Under the pieces are notes generated by a model. It saw only the letters and a program-made list of their open reading frames with translations, was not told the DNA's origin and searched no databases. This document shows, one piece after another, positions 11,276 through 20,983 of a DNA stretch of 64,000 nt (position 1 is its first letter; each line of letters begins with the position of its first letter). Origin of the DNA: Dendrolimus kikuchii (taxonomy: Eukaryota; Arthropoda; Insecta; Lepidoptera; Lasiocampidae); NCBI GenBank assembly GCA_019925095.2, contig CM034412.1, positions 2,480,001 through 2,544,000 on the forward strand. The letters are read 5' to 3'. A program made the position numbers and the translations under genes.

Positions 11276-11781
11276 TAAAAAAAAAAATGTCACTTCCGAT
11301 CAAACGGACGCCTGTTGAAACAGCGTGTAGCCGCATAATGCGTTTAAGCATTTACACTTGCGTTTAACTTCGTCTAGATTCTAGAAAGTACCAAAATAAA
11401 TACAGAATAAAAGGATGAAAACACCAAACAAACATATGTATGTAACATGAGGTAACATGTTTACTTTAGCCCCAAAAAACTTCATCACTCACTTCCTTTG
11501 AGTATTCGCTGATAAAAATCAACCTAAAAGTTTTTTTCACCCAAGGGCTTCCTTTCAAGTTCCACACAATCTCTCCCGTCTTGTTAACAGGTTAAATACT
11601 TGAAGAATCGATAAAGGACAGAGAGACCCTTCTAAGTGTTACCTTAACCACTCCACTGGAGGACCAAGGCTTCCCAGATACGAGTATATCGAATTTTGAC
11701 AACAATTCGTCTTTTTGAGCTGCTCGTGATACTTCTTAGCAGACGGCTGCCAAGTTTCAAAATCAAATCTTTATATATTGA
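11276..11781. other. AT-rich sequence, nothing recognised
   Basis: No frame or family match. Confidence 0.45.
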
Positions 11782-12411
11782 CTAGCTGATGCCCGCGATT
11801 TCGCCCGCGTGGGTATTTTAACGCCAGTTCCGTTGCCGGGTAGGCACAAACAACAGAGCGCCATTTAGGCTTATTCTTAAACACCTCACTTGCTTCTTTG
11901 ACATTAATAACTCTTGTCATGCACGCTCGTCTGTTCTTAAGGCTCCTAACATCACCTTCTGCTAGTACACGATCAATTTGAACATGGAAGGTGTGTCGTG
12001 GCCTTCCACGATTTTTGCATCCATCCACTTTTGCATTGTATATCTGTTTAGTCACTCTTTCATCATGCATTCTTTCCACATGCCCGAACCACCGGAGCAT
12101 TCCTTTCCTTACCTTCACCCCGACACTCTCTTTCAGACCAACTCTCTTTCTTACTTCGGTATCAAAAGTATCCTATATATTGACCATGGATATAAGCTAC
12201 CACCATACAAAATTTCATTTAAATCGTTCCAGTCGCTTCGGAGATTAGCCGGTACAAACAGACAGATAAACAGACAAACATAGAAACGAAAAATTTGAAA
12301 AAAATCTAAATTAGTTCCATTTCACTTGTTACATCCCCTGACTCGGTTTTTAGCATTTTTTTTCATTGTACAGAAATTCGACCTCTACAGATTTATATAT
12401 GTATGTATAGA
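11782..12411 (-). mobile_element. Helitron-like G element containing an RTE-B insertion
   Basis: On the minus strand it starts TCTATACATAC after an A and ends CTAG before a T (11782-11785), with a GC-rich hairpin-like segment just inside the 3' end (CGCGATTTCGCCCGCG on plus). These are Helitron hallmarks: TC start, CTRR end, insertion between A and T, no TSD. The copy at 30513-30964 is the same family. Coding capacity is absent. Confidence 0.75.
11819..12162 (-). mobile_element. RTE-B LINE 3' end nested in a Helitron-like element
   Basis: Encodes VKVRKGMLRWFGHVERM followed by RPRHTFHVQIDRVLAE and the YPATELA end. The usual TATG tail is missing; the 3' edge is now GTTAAAATAC on the minus strand. 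The final frame is open for 115 codons at 11771-12118, but only because it reads into flanking DNA. Confidence 0.85.
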
Positions 12412-12539
12412 TTATACATAATGGCCGTTTCGGTCGCGTAGATTAAAAATAATCATAATTTTAGCGGTTTCATTCCTTTTTTCACCTCCTTAATCGGTGT
12501 GAGATAAAAGGGACGCACCTTGCACAATTTTTTCTATTT

Positions 12540-13073
12540 ATTATTGCATGAGTTCAGCAGACAGGCAGACGGCCCACTTGATGTAAAGCGGTTACCATCG
12601 CCAATGGACATTTGCAACACCAAAGGTGCTATAAATGCGCTGCTGCTCTCTTAAGGGAGACTGGAACGTGGTCGATAATGCCGGAACACAACTCAAGGTT
12701 GTTATGATAGCATACTCCAGACCAGGGGTGGTGGCCATCCAGTCGGGCAAACCAACCCTTATCTAGAGTATGCTGCTATAACAACCTTGAGTTGTATTCC
12801 GGCATTAGTGACCAGGTTCCAGTCTCCCTTAAGAGAGCAGCAGCGCATTTGTAGCACCTTTGGTGTTGCAAATGTCCATAGTCGATGGTAACCGCTTTCC
12901 ATTAAGTGGGCCGTCTGCCTGTCTGCTGAACCCCTGCAATAAAAAAAATTTCATCCTTCACACAATCTATCCATCTCTTTTTTGGTCTACCTTTACATTT
13001 GTACCCATAGATCTTGCAGTTTAAAGTCCTTTTCTCACGTGAGTGTCATCGTAATTCAATTAATTGTAATTAA
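12540..13073. mobile_element. Foldback composite A(-)/A(+)/RTE-D, copy 1 (534 bp)
   Basis: A minus-strand A copy (12540-12752) meets a plus-strand A copy (12763-12948) at the junction CCAACCCTTATC. A minus-strand RTE-D piece follows (12951-13043), then TTCAATTAATTGTAATTA. The identical arrangement with the same junctions and the same 534 bp length is at 20431-20964, so the composite was duplicated or mobilised as one unit. The two A arms can pair into a long hairpin. Confidence 0.85.
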
Positions 13074-13132
13074 TTCAACCCCTAAGGGATTAAAAAGGTG
13101 CATAAAGTATGCTCAAATTGTGACTATTTTAT

Positions 13133-13277
13133 GTTATGGCGGCATACTTTAGACCAGGGGTGGTAGCCATCCAGTCGGGCAAATGCCCTACCACCTGGCT
13201 GTGGGTTGTTTTGTCGCCTCTTACGACAGACCGTCCGGCCGCAGGAAATTGTATTCTTTCTCCGTTCCTACGCGGAT
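13133..13277 (-). mobile_element. Family A fragment, 5' half only
   Basis: Contains the start of A (complement of CCGCGTAGGAACGGAG) through the CTTTAGACCAGGGG section, and lacks the 3' half and tail. Confidence 0.8.
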
Positions 13278-13547
13278 AGAAATTTGCAGTATGTCCTTCG
13301 ATAGCTTATTGGAACCAGGCACCAGTGTCACACTCTCACATCTTCTAATTTGATTATTATCAAGTTTTACACATGTCGCGGCGCGTTGGATTAATTTTGA
13401 GCTCTTATTAAAATATTTTGAGTGAGAACTTTTTGGTTCGTATGCTTGCGTAGCAGGCGAGTTTAGCAACGTCTCTTTTTGGAACGGAAGCGGGTAGAGG
13501 GGAGAGATTTTGAGTACGCAACAGGAAACAGCGAACGAATGAAATGA

Positions 13548-14520
13548 ATGGCGCGTACAGTCGGCAAGATAAAAAAACCGGACATAAGTGGCGCATGCTT
13601 TCCAACCAGGATTCGAATTTTGAAACGCGAGTTTGTGACTCGAGAACGTTACTGACTAAGATACATGGAAATTGAAATAAATAAATAAATGGCGCGTACA
13701 GTCGGCAAGATACAAGAACCGGACATAAGTGGCGCATGCTTTCAAACCAGGATTCGAATTTTGAAACGCGAGTTTGTGACTCGAGAACGTTACTGACTAA
13801 GATACATGGAAATTGAAATAAATAAATAAATGGCGCGTACAGTCGGCAAGATACAAGAACCGGACATAAGTGGCGCATGCTTTCCAATCAGGATTCGAAT
13901 TTTGAAACGCGAGTTTGTGACTCGAGAGCGTTACTGACTAAGATACCTGGAAATTGAAATAAATAAATAAATGGCGCGTACAGTCGGCAAAATAAAAAAA
14001 CCGGACATAAGTGGCGCATGCTTTCCAACCAGGATTCGAATTTTGAAACGCGAGTTTGTGACTCGAGAACGTTACTGACTAAGATACCTGGAAATTGAAA
14101 TAAATAAATAAATGGCGCGTACAGTCGGCAAGATACAAGAACCGGACATAAGTGGCGCATGCTTTCCAACCAGGATTCGAATTTTGAAACGCGAGTTTGT
14201 GACTCGAGAACGTTACTGACTAAGATACCTGGAAATTGAAATAAATAAATAAATGGCGCGTACAGTCGGCAAGATACAAGAACCGGACATAAGTGGCGCA
14301 TGCTTTCCAATCAGGATTCGAATTTTGAAACGCGAGTTTGTGACTCGAGAGCGTTACTGACTAAGATACCTGGAAATTGAAATAAATAAATAAATGGCGC
14401 GTACAGTCGGCAAGATACAAGAACCGGGCATAAGTGGCGCATGCTTTCCAAACAGGATTCGAATTGTGAAACGCGAGTTTGTGACTCGAGAACGTTACCC
14501 ACTAAGCTACCTGGAAGTTA
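13548..14520. repeat. 141 bp tRNA-related satellite with 3-monomer higher-order repeat
   Basis: ATGGCGCGTACAGTCGGC recurs at 13548, 13689, 13830, 13971, 14112, 14253 and 14394, exactly 141 bp apart. Copies 1 and 4 share ATAAAAAAACC, copies 3 and 6 share CCAATCAGG and GAGAGCG, so the unit of recent amplification is 423 bp. 141 is divisible by 3, which explains the long minus-strand frames (140 and 159 codons) with a 47-residue period; they are not a gene. A short AAAT tract separates the monomers. Confidence 0.93.
14447..14518 (-). repeat. tRNA-like segment in the last satellite monomer
   Basis: On the minus strand TAGCTTAGTGGG (14498-14509) fits the polymerase III A box, and ATTCGAATCC (14455-14464) fits the B box, ~45 bases apart as in a tRNA. 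A possible anticodon-arm stem (CGAGT and ACTCG) lies between. In the other monomers the A box is changed to TATCTTAGTCAG. I infer the satellite derives from a tRNA or tRNA-headed SINE; a working tRNA gene is unlikely. Confidence 0.55.
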
Positions 14521-14859
14521 AATTGAACAAGCGAAAGAAGTCCTCCGAAAAGATATCGAATTGCCAAAAGTTTCAATCGTATAATTTATATTAGCATATT
14601 AGGGAGCTCACAGTGCCGGGGTCGTTTTTACCCCGTCCGCGGAGTGAAGAGGGTTGAAACAAAGAACGGCGGGACGCATTGTGATCAAACTTCGTAAAAC
14701 GGGTTAAAAGGACGCCGTGTCAATGTCAAGCGGGAATTTTGTTAAATGCCTTTGTTGACCGGGGCCTCTAAATTAGATCTCGCACTTTTAAGTGTTCAAT
14801 TGTGTTTCTTGTTGTTTATCTGTATATCTATATAAGAATTCCCTGTCACAGTGTTTGAC
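14521..14859. other. Unassigned sequence right of the satellite
   Basis: Contains a GC-richer patch (about 14605-14770) with no recognised frame. Confidence 0.4.
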
Positions 14860-15130
14860 CGCGGTGAACTCCGAAACTACTCGAACGATTTTGATTTTTT
14901 TTTTTCATTTTGCTGCATTTGTTCCAACTTAGGGCATAGGATAGGTATCATTTTTATTTATAATCATTTTTTTATTGCAATTTTTTTTAAGCCGAAACGT
15001 CGGTTAGTATGAGTTCTGCTGTCAACTAAGTTAGATAGGCATCAAACAGATGGCTCCATACTTTAAGTCTCCTTTCTGTCACAATTTTAACCGGTAGGTG
15101 GCGCTGGGATCGTGTTCTAGAATCACACTG
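14860..15130 (+). mobile_element. Helitron-like G fragment
   Basis: Matches 6040-6320 in order: CTCCGAAACTACTCG, GATTTTGATTTTTTT, GGTTAGTATGAGTTCTGC, then CCGGTAGGTGGCGCTGG. Neither terminus is intact. Confidence 0.55.
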
Positions 15131-15237
15131 GTGATTTACAATGGTGTCACATTTATGTCAATGTTTAATGCCTTTATAAAATCGTACTTTATAAAATTTA
15201 TTGAACTAATTAATGGGTTATATCCTTGAGTGCCATC

Positions 15238-15450
15238 GAAAGAAGAAAGAAAGAAAGAAAAACTTTATTTGAAGAAATTGCGACGCAATTACATTCCTTA
15301 TACATTTCTATACACAAAGCATATTTTGAGAATTTGTACGCCGCATTTTCAGCAAACAAGGTTTGCACTCAGCGTATTGCTGTGTCGGAACAATATCCGA
15401 CACAACGCTGATTTTCAGTGCTAACCTTCCTTTAGGTGTAAGACCAAAGA
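15238..15450 (-). mobile_element. K-type retroposon tail with (GAAA)n end
   Basis: AAGAAAGAAAGAAAG followed by ACTTTATTTG, ending near CAGCGTATTGCTG and an imperfect palindrome around TCGGAACAATATCCGA. Same layout as 7096-7262. Confidence 0.5.
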
Positions 15451-15625
15451 AGAAGAAAGAACATCAGAAATAAAATTATCTTACTAAGTACACGGGAACT
15501 TAGAAGATTCACACACGCACCAGAATTGACAGCTATAACTACGGCGCAGTCGGAAAGTCTAATACGGGAAAATACTTCCCGTAACGCAATGGATGACTAT
15601 TAATAACTTGGTACAAAAAATAATA

Positions 15626-15775
15626 CATACATACATACATAACTTCACGCCAGTTCCCTTGCGGGGTAGGCACAAACAACAGAGCGCCATTTAGGCCCAT
15701 TCTTACACACCTCACTTGCTTCTTTGACATTCATAACTCTTGTCATGCACACTCGTCTGTTCTTAAGGCTAATAA
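15626..15775 (-). mobile_element. RTE-B LINE 3' end with 13 bp target duplication
   Basis: Short 5'-truncated copy with CATACATACATACAT tail. ACAAAAAATAATA flanks it at 15613-15625 and 15776-15788. It landed in the 3' flank of the adjoining SINE-E. Confidence 0.9.
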
Positions 15776-15788
15776 ACAAAAAATAATA

Positions 15789-16295
15789 ATACCCTTATTA
15801 ATCGGCAGACAAACACACATATTGTACCTGCCCAAATTAAGCAATAGATCACTTTGGGGCCGATCCCAGACACCTAGTAAACAATAGAAAGATCGTTTAC
15901 GAAATTTACCATGCCAGCGCTCAACCACGGGAGGCCTTTAACTATCAAGGGAGCAAAGGTTTCATCACCCCCGCTGACGAAGTGGATGTGTTCTGATTCC
16001 CGGGGCACATTCAGGCACTTTTTGCGCTGGATCGGACTGGGCGTAACTACGTTCTAAGTCTCAGCCTTTCCTACATAAAAAGCGCGGAGCACATGAGAGG
16101 AGGGTGGTTTTAGTGGGTAGTGGTTGTTGCCCGTGCAACTTCTCTGAGTCTCCACACAAGCTGGCTTGATTATTGTTCGGATTGCCCCTTGTCAAAGGAG
16201 AAAGCCTACATGATCAACTATGGTCTAATCCTTTGTAAAGGACCCAGTATTGTGCCTTAAAAAAAAGCCCGCTCAACCACAGAAGCCATCATATA
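15789..16295 (-). mobile_element. SINE-E split by an M retroposon
   Basis: The tail half (CGGCAGACAAACACAC to AAATTTACCATGCC, 15802-15915) and the tRNA-head stub (CGCTCAACCACAGAAGCC, from 16270) are separated by M. The B-box region between them is missing, so a deletion accompanied or preceded the insertion. Confidence 0.75.
15932..16267 (+). mobile_element. M retroposon (GC-rich, poly(A)) inserted in SINE-E
   Basis: Starts GGCCTTTAACTATCAAGG, carries GTGGTTTTAGTGGGTAG, and ends CCTTAAAAAAAA. CGCTCAACCAC is duplicated at 15918-15928 and 16270-16280. A second M copy (19309-19697) begins at the equivalent GGGGCCTTTAGCTTG, so the 5' boundary is fixed in two independent insertions, more like a SINE than a truncated LINE. 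The GTTTTAGTGGGTA word also occurs in the LINE tail at 34233-34448. Confidence 0.72.
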
Positions 16296-16487
16296 TTAAA
16301 GAAATAAAAACGATTATAATATTTAATACCAGAGTTTTCATACCAGGCGGGTGATAATTATGTCGAGTCTAAAGAGTGCTTGTGAACTACTAGACGCCTC
16401 ACGATGTCTAGCGTCTTGGCGCTGCAAGACTGTGTAGGATGGCTATAACTTTACGATTTTCGGGGATTTACAATTACATAATAATTA

Positions 16488-16980
16488 TAGCTGTACATAC
16501 GGTGCCGAGGCATGGACACTGACAGTGAGACTGGTCCACAAATTCAAAGTCGCTCAACGGGATATGAAGCGAGCTTTAGATGTTTCTCTTATGAATAAAA
16601 TCAGAAATGAGGACATCTGTAAGAAAACGAAGGTCACCGACATAATTCGCAAAATTAACAAGTTGAAGTGGTAGCAAATGCAAAAGTGGGTGGATGCAGA
16701 AGTCGTGGAAGGCCACGACACACCTTCCATGATCAAATTGATCGTGTACTAGCAGAAGGTGATGTCAGGAGCCTTAAGAACAGACGAGCGTGTATGACAA
16801 GAGTTATAAATGTCAAAGAAGCAAGTGAGGTGTGTAAGAATAAGCCTGAATGGCGCTCTGTTGTTCGTGCCTACCCCGCAAGGGAACTGGCGTGAAATTA
16901 TGTATGTATGTATGTATGAAGTGGCAGCGGGCCGGTCACCTCTGTCGCAGGGCAAACGAGTCCTGGAGTGGAGACATAAC
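16488..16980 (+). pseudogene. RTE-C LINE reverse transcriptase C-terminus, interrupted by RTE-B
   Basis: The + strand encodes AEAWTLTVRLVHKFKVAQ and KTKVTDIIRKINKLKW before 16671, then WQRAGHLCRRANESWSGD after 16917. This is the region following the reverse transcriptase domain in RTE-like LINEs that are widespread in insects. The break holds the RTE-B copy at 16672-16916. The remnant is short and 5' truncated. Related copies: 52258-52782 and 54514-54696, both minus. Confidence 0.8.
16672..16916 (+). mobile_element. RTE-B LINE 3' end nested in RTE-C with 8 bp TSD
   Basis: TGAAGTGG occurs at 16664-16671 and 16917-16924, directly flanking the insert. Inside are GCRSRGRPRHTFHDQIDRV, the YPARELA stop, and TATGTATGTATG. 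RTE-B was therefore active after RTE-C was fixed here. Confidence 0.93.
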
Positions 16981-17538
16981 TACATTACATTTTTACAATT
17001 TTAATTACATTACATTTTTGTGTGCAAGAAAGTTAGTTCTTCTATCTGTCATTTAAGAGCTATAATACTCTTCTCGGTGGAGAATTCTCCAATATTATTT
17101 ATTATGCATTATGTAGTATCCATAGAATCGTATGAATCATACTCCCCCTACTGCAAGCTTGAAGTGCTTATGTCAGCACCATTCAAGGGGTGTGAAAATT
17201 ATTTGCTTTTGTAACCATATCCCCTTAACCGATTTCAAAAGAGGTTGACGAACGAATTTACACTTTGTGTATACGATGTTTTGACATAAACATTTTTGTG
17301 TTACCCTCTATTCTGAGAAAGATTAAGCTGTCATTATTATTTTATTTTATTTGGGGGGCTAACGTCTATAATAATAATAACCAGAAAAATAAGCTAGATC
17401 AAAAGAAGCTATTAATAAGCCTCCACAGATAACTGTAAAAAAAAATTAAATAAAGAAACAATAAAAAGCGTGCATAGATATAAGGTACTTAAATTGATAA
17501 ATCCAAGTTTGAATAGAACTTAACCAACTTTGCGCTAA
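16981..17538. other. AT-rich sequence, nothing recognised
   Basis: No gene or repeat signature noticed. Confidence 0.45.
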
Positions 17539-17607
17539 ACAATGCTACACTATAAAACTACGTTTTAACGGTTTTAAGCGCGGTAATTTTATTTGGTTTT
17601 GGTATTT

Positions 17608-17644
17608 CCGACGTTTCGGCCACTTTTCAGTGGCCGTGATCACG
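17608..17644 (-). ncRNA. Hammerhead-like hairpin in PLE terminal region
   Basis: On the minus strand GTGATCA, one base, a stem GGCCACTG..GTGGCC, then GAAACGTCGG. PLE terminal repeats are known to carry hammerhead ribozymes with a core CUGANGA, stem II, GAAA. Here the core reads GTGATCA instead. Whether it can cleave is unknown. Same motif at 23465-23502, 24425-24462 (opposite strand), 24657-24694 and, mutated, 57603-57640. Confidence 0.45.
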
Positions 17645-17906
17645 AAAGACAAAGATGTCAAGTGTCAACGAGTATTGTTAAAGTTTTATTTAGCCTACCG
17701 CCAACTTGTTCATTTTAATTATTTAGTTTTAATTTTGTTTATGGTTATTATTTACTCTATGGGAGCCTAATCTAATTTACTACCGCTTCGCAACATGTTT
17801 TGGCTGGAAGAGAAGAAGCGGCGCAAGAAACTCTTCAGCAAACATGCCTAGATCTAATAATTTTATATAATATTAAAATGGGTGGAAGGAAAAATAAAAG
17901 TAATTA

Positions 17907-18291
17907 TCAGTCAAGTTGGTTTGTGTTCCGTTGTACGCAGAAAGAGCTCACAGCGTCTTGAGGTCTGGCAGCTGGTTTTTGCTGCGTTTGGGTCTTAATA
18001 GTTTTGATGATTGGATCCCAAACAGGTGGTACTTGCCAACCATCTTCTCTATTGAAAATTGGATGTTTTTTGATTTCAATAGCCTCACGCATCATTCTAG
18101 GTATGAAACGATTCTCTTTCGCGACAATTTGTAGGTTATCGAATCTGATGTAGTGGTTGGGTTTATCCAGCGTGTGTTCACTGACCGCAGACTTCGTAGA
18201 CCTTGTGTATTTCATGTCAGCAATGTGTTCTTTTACTCGTGTTTTTATGCTCCTCTTTGTTTGTATACAAGTCGCGAAAACTTGAGAAAAT
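17907..18291 (-). pseudogene. GIY-YIG endonuclease C-terminal part of a Penelope-like element
   Basis: The frame is open from the element edge. It encodes QTKRSIKTRVKEHIADMK, then SAVSEHTLDKPNHYIRFDN, then ENRFIPRMMREAIEIKKHP and FNREDGW. This order (KRS-xx-R-xxEH, SEH, a catalytic-type E in REAIEI, then FNREDG) is characteristic of the nuclease domain at the C-terminus of PLE reverse transcriptases. The whole RT domain and the GIY-YIG signature itself are missing, so it is an inactive fragment of about 125 codons. Confidence 0.85.
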
Positions 18292-18305
18292 ACAATACTA
18301 CACTA

Positions 18306-18581
18306 TTAGTAAATAGATCTAAGTCTATATCTTCCAACTTACTTAAGTTATTAAATTCATTTGCTGTTCTGGCACAGATCGAATTACGTCAGTAAGCTCT
18401 GTGCGTCAATGGAGTGTAATAATTTCCTAGGGCGAATATTATAGTAGGGGGAAGATATCAATGTACTTTTCTCAATGAGATTTGCACATGTATAGCAATC
18501 GTTCTTCTAGTTTTAAGAGGTAAAAGGTGAAACAAAGTACAGCGTTCAACGTAACATTTCTCTCTGTTTTTTCTTTCATCA
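18306..18581. other. AT-rich sequence, nothing recognised
   Basis: No signature seen. Confidence 0.4.
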
Positions 18582-18903
18582 CATCCCAATTATTTGGGGT
18601 CGGCACAATTCCACACTCCTCTACTCTGACATACATCTTCTGTCACACCACATATCATCATAACATCCTTCACACAATCCATTCATCTACCTTTATTTGT
18701 ACCCATCCATGTAGTTTAACATTCTTTTTCTCACGTGACTTGCATCCCTCCTCATTATATGCCCATAGCAACTTAGTCTTCTTCCTCTCAATTTTTCAGT
18801 CACGGGTGCAACTTTCAAAGATCCCCTTATGTACTCATTTCTCACCTTATCCATTCTTTTAACACCACACATCCATCTCAACGTTCTCATCTCAGCCGAG
18901 GGG
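18582..18903 (-). pseudogene. RTE-D LINE C-terminal fragment
   Basis: Minus frame includes RTLRWMCGVKRMDKVRNEY and VTEKLRGRRLSCYGHIMRRD, the C-terminal pattern (RGRRLxxYGHIxRRD) of another RTE-like LINE family. The 3' end on the plus strand reads CATCCCAATTATTTGGGGTC. A second copy is at 43940-44275 and short pieces sit in the composites at 12951 and 20842. Confidence 0.75.
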
Positions 18904-18961
18904 AGACATTACGTTTCTGTGGTATTTAAAATTAATAAACCTTAAATTATGATAGATATTT

Positions 18962-19220
18962 GACGGCCTCTGTGGTTGAGCGGGCTAAGCCTTTGCCGGC
19001 TTACCTCAGTACAACGCAGAGGCTCCGGGTTCGATTCCTGGTGTGGTAAATTTCGGAAACGAATTTTCTCCGTTATTTACTATGGTCTGGGTGTCTGGGA
19101 TCGGCCCCAGAGTGGTCCGTTGTATATTACCCATAACACAAGCGTACCTGCTTAATTTGGGGATATGCAGTGCGTGTGTTTGTCTGCCGATTTATTTATT
19201 TATTTATTTATATTACCTCC
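18962..19220 (+). mobile_element. SINE-E, nearly complete, with (TTTA)n tail
   Basis: Begins GACGGCCTCTGTGGTTGAGC (A-box region), B box GGTTCGATTCC at about 19029, then the conserved TTTACTATGGTCTGGG body and GTCTGCCGATTTATTTATT tail. It is the best-preserved SINE-E here. The TTTA tail suggests mobilisation by a LINE that uses short tandem tails. Confidence 0.9.
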
Positions 19221-19308
19221 TGAAGTCGTAATAATAGTGCCACATCCTCTAACTTTTAAAGTAAGAGGGCATAAGCGTTGCCGTCCGATGAGGTAACGTG
19301 GCCAGCGC

Positions 19309-19697
19309 CTGGGGCCTTTAGCTTGCTAGGAGAGCAAAGGACCTTCTACCCCCGCACAACGAAGTGGGATGTGTTCTCCCAGGGCACACTCCAGGCACTT
19401 TATTGCGCTGGATCGGCTGGGCGTAACTATGTTCTAAATCTCAGCCTTTCCAACACAAACAAAAGCGCAGGGTCGACAGGGAGGAGGGGGTTTTTAGTGG
19501 GTATTGGGGTTGCTTGCTCGTGCAGCAACGCTCGGAGTCTTCCACACTATTCTGTGACGTCGATCGCGGACGGAGCACTGCCAAGAGCATACTATTGCTG
19601 CAGAGTTATCGCCCCCGACCGACGCGTGTCGTTCCCCTAGCAACGACCCAGTTTGTGCGTAAATCGGTTAAGCATTTTCCCTCGCCTCAAAAAAAAA
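19309..19697 (+). mobile_element. M retroposon with 14 bp target duplication
   Basis: AACGTGGCCAGCGC (19295-19308) and AACGTGGCCAACGC (19698-19711) flank the element with one mismatch. It starts GGGGCCTTTAGC, carries GTTTTTAGTGGGTATTGG, and ends in A11. A 120-codon frame (19278-19640) crosses its left edge and has no recognised domain. Confidence 0.85.
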
Positions 19698-19711
19698 AAC
19701 GTGGCCAACGC

Positions 19712-20100
19712 TTTGGTTATTTGCTTTGATATAATATTTACACGCACTTGGCCGATTATGTCTACATTTCTACTTATGTGTCTGTTCTTTATATAGATTC
19801 ACTTTAAAATTTACTTCACGTACGTAAATATATACATATATATATAACTAAATAATAGTTTGAAACGCTCTGCCCACACCGCAAGTGTCAGGTCGTTAAT
19901 AAATTAAGTTATCGCTGCGTTTAATTAAAGTTATTGTTGTCATCAATCAAGTAACATGGAAGTTAGTTCAGTTTGAGTTAAGTTCAGTTTGGTTTACTTT
20001 AAGCAGCGCTCAGGTCGTGAGCTAATATTTAGTTGCTGCATTTAATATGTTACATTTCTGCAGCTACATTAAATGTATACAAATTAATAGTCAAGTGAAG
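19712..20100. other. AT-rich sequence, nothing recognised
   Basis: Has a local direct repeat AGTTCAGTTTG(A/G) near 19965-20000; no gene. Confidence 0.4.
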
Positions 20101-20112
20101 AGAACTTGTTTG

Positions 20113-20262
20113 ATGTCAGGAGCCTTAAGAACAGACGAGTGTGCATGACAAGAGTTATGAATGTCAAAGAAGCAAGTGAAGTGTGTAAGAATGGGCCTAA
20201 ATGGCGCTCTGTTGTTCGTGCCTACCCCGCAAGGGAACTGGCGTGAAGTTATGTATGTATGT
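20113..20262 (+). mobile_element. RTE-B LINE 3' end with 12 bp target duplication
   Basis: AGAACTTGTTTG flanks it at 20101-20112 and 20263-20274. It retains only the last ~45 codons (from DVRSLKN-type codons) and TATGTATGTATG. Confidence 0.92.
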
Positions 20263-20430
20263 AGAACTTGTTTGAAGGTAATGATTTATAAGTTTTTTTT
20301 TTTTAATAAAAATAAAACCGACTTCACCTTTACCTTGTTTGAACATTCTGGAAATTTTTATTTAAAAAAATCACTTGTTTATTTAAGTAAAAGTATGAGG
20401 TGGAACTACCTTCCACTTCATATTTAGTAA

Positions 20431-20964
20431 TTTTTTTATTGCAGGAGTTCAGCAGACAGGCAGACGGCCCACTTGATGGAAAGCGGTTACCATCGACTAT
20501 GGACATTTGCAACACCAAAGGCGCTACAAATGCGCTGCTGCTCTCTTAACGGCGATTGGAACCTGGTCACTAATGCCGAAACACAACTCGTGGTTGTTAT
20601 GATAGCATACTTTAGACCAGGGGTGGTGGCCATCCAGTCGGGGAAACCAACCCTTATCTAGAGTATGCTGCTATAACAATCTTGAGTTGTGTTCGGGTAT
20701 TAGTGACCAGATTCCAGTCTCCTTTTAGACAGCAGCAGAGCATATGTAGCACCATTGCTGTTGCAAATGCCCGCAGGCGATGGTAACCGCTTACCATTAA
20801 GTGGGCCGTCTACCTGTCTGCTAAACTCCTGCAAAAAAAGTGTCATCCTTCACACAATCCATTCATCTCTTTTTTGGTCTACCTTTACATTTGTACCCAT
20901 CAATCTTGCAGTTTAAAGTCCTTTTCTCACGCGAGTTTCATCGTAATTCAATTAATTGTAATTA
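20431..20964. mobile_element. Foldback composite A(-)/A(+)/RTE-D, copy 2 (534 bp)
   Basis: A(-) at 20431-20644, junction CCAACCCTTATC, A(+) at 20656-20838, RTE-D piece at 20842-20940, then TTCAATTAATTGTAATTA. Same order, junctions and length as 12540-13073, with scattered substitutions. The flanks differ after the final TAATTA, marking the right boundary of the duplicated unit. Confidence 0.85.
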
Positions 20965-20983
20965 AGGTAATTAACGTGGTAAT

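Larger units (their letters stand above)
17553..18291 (-). mobile_element. Penelope-like (PLE) element H, 5' truncated
   Basis: Minus-strand order: start of the GIY-YIG nuclease frame at 18291, stop at 17907, a 3' untranslated part with GAAGAAGCGGCGCAAG-type wording, a hammerhead-like hairpin (17608-17644), and the end AACGTAGTTTTA. Imperfect 14 bp duplications (ACAATGCTACACTA at 17539-17552, ACAATACTACACTA at 18292-18305) flank it. The 5' boundary ATTTTCT(C/T)AAGTTTTCG is shared with the derivatives at 23091, 24366 and 57540. Confidence 0.82.

Noticed and set aside
13408..14502. Minus-strand frames of 140-159 codons with a 47-residue repeat
   Set aside because: 141 bp satellite whose length is divisible by 3; the frame follows the repeat, and the sequence carries tRNA-like boxes.
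13548..14520. CRISPR-like array
   Set aside because: The repeats are contiguous with no unique spacers, and the window is eukaryotic in character.
18962..19050. Functional tRNA gene at the head of SINE-E (and likewise SINE-F)
   Set aside because: A and B boxes are present but no clean acceptor stem is seen, and the same sequence recurs with a common SINE body and tail.
19278..19640. 120-codon plus-strand frame as a gene
   Set aside because: It begins in the target duplication and lies within the M retroposon.
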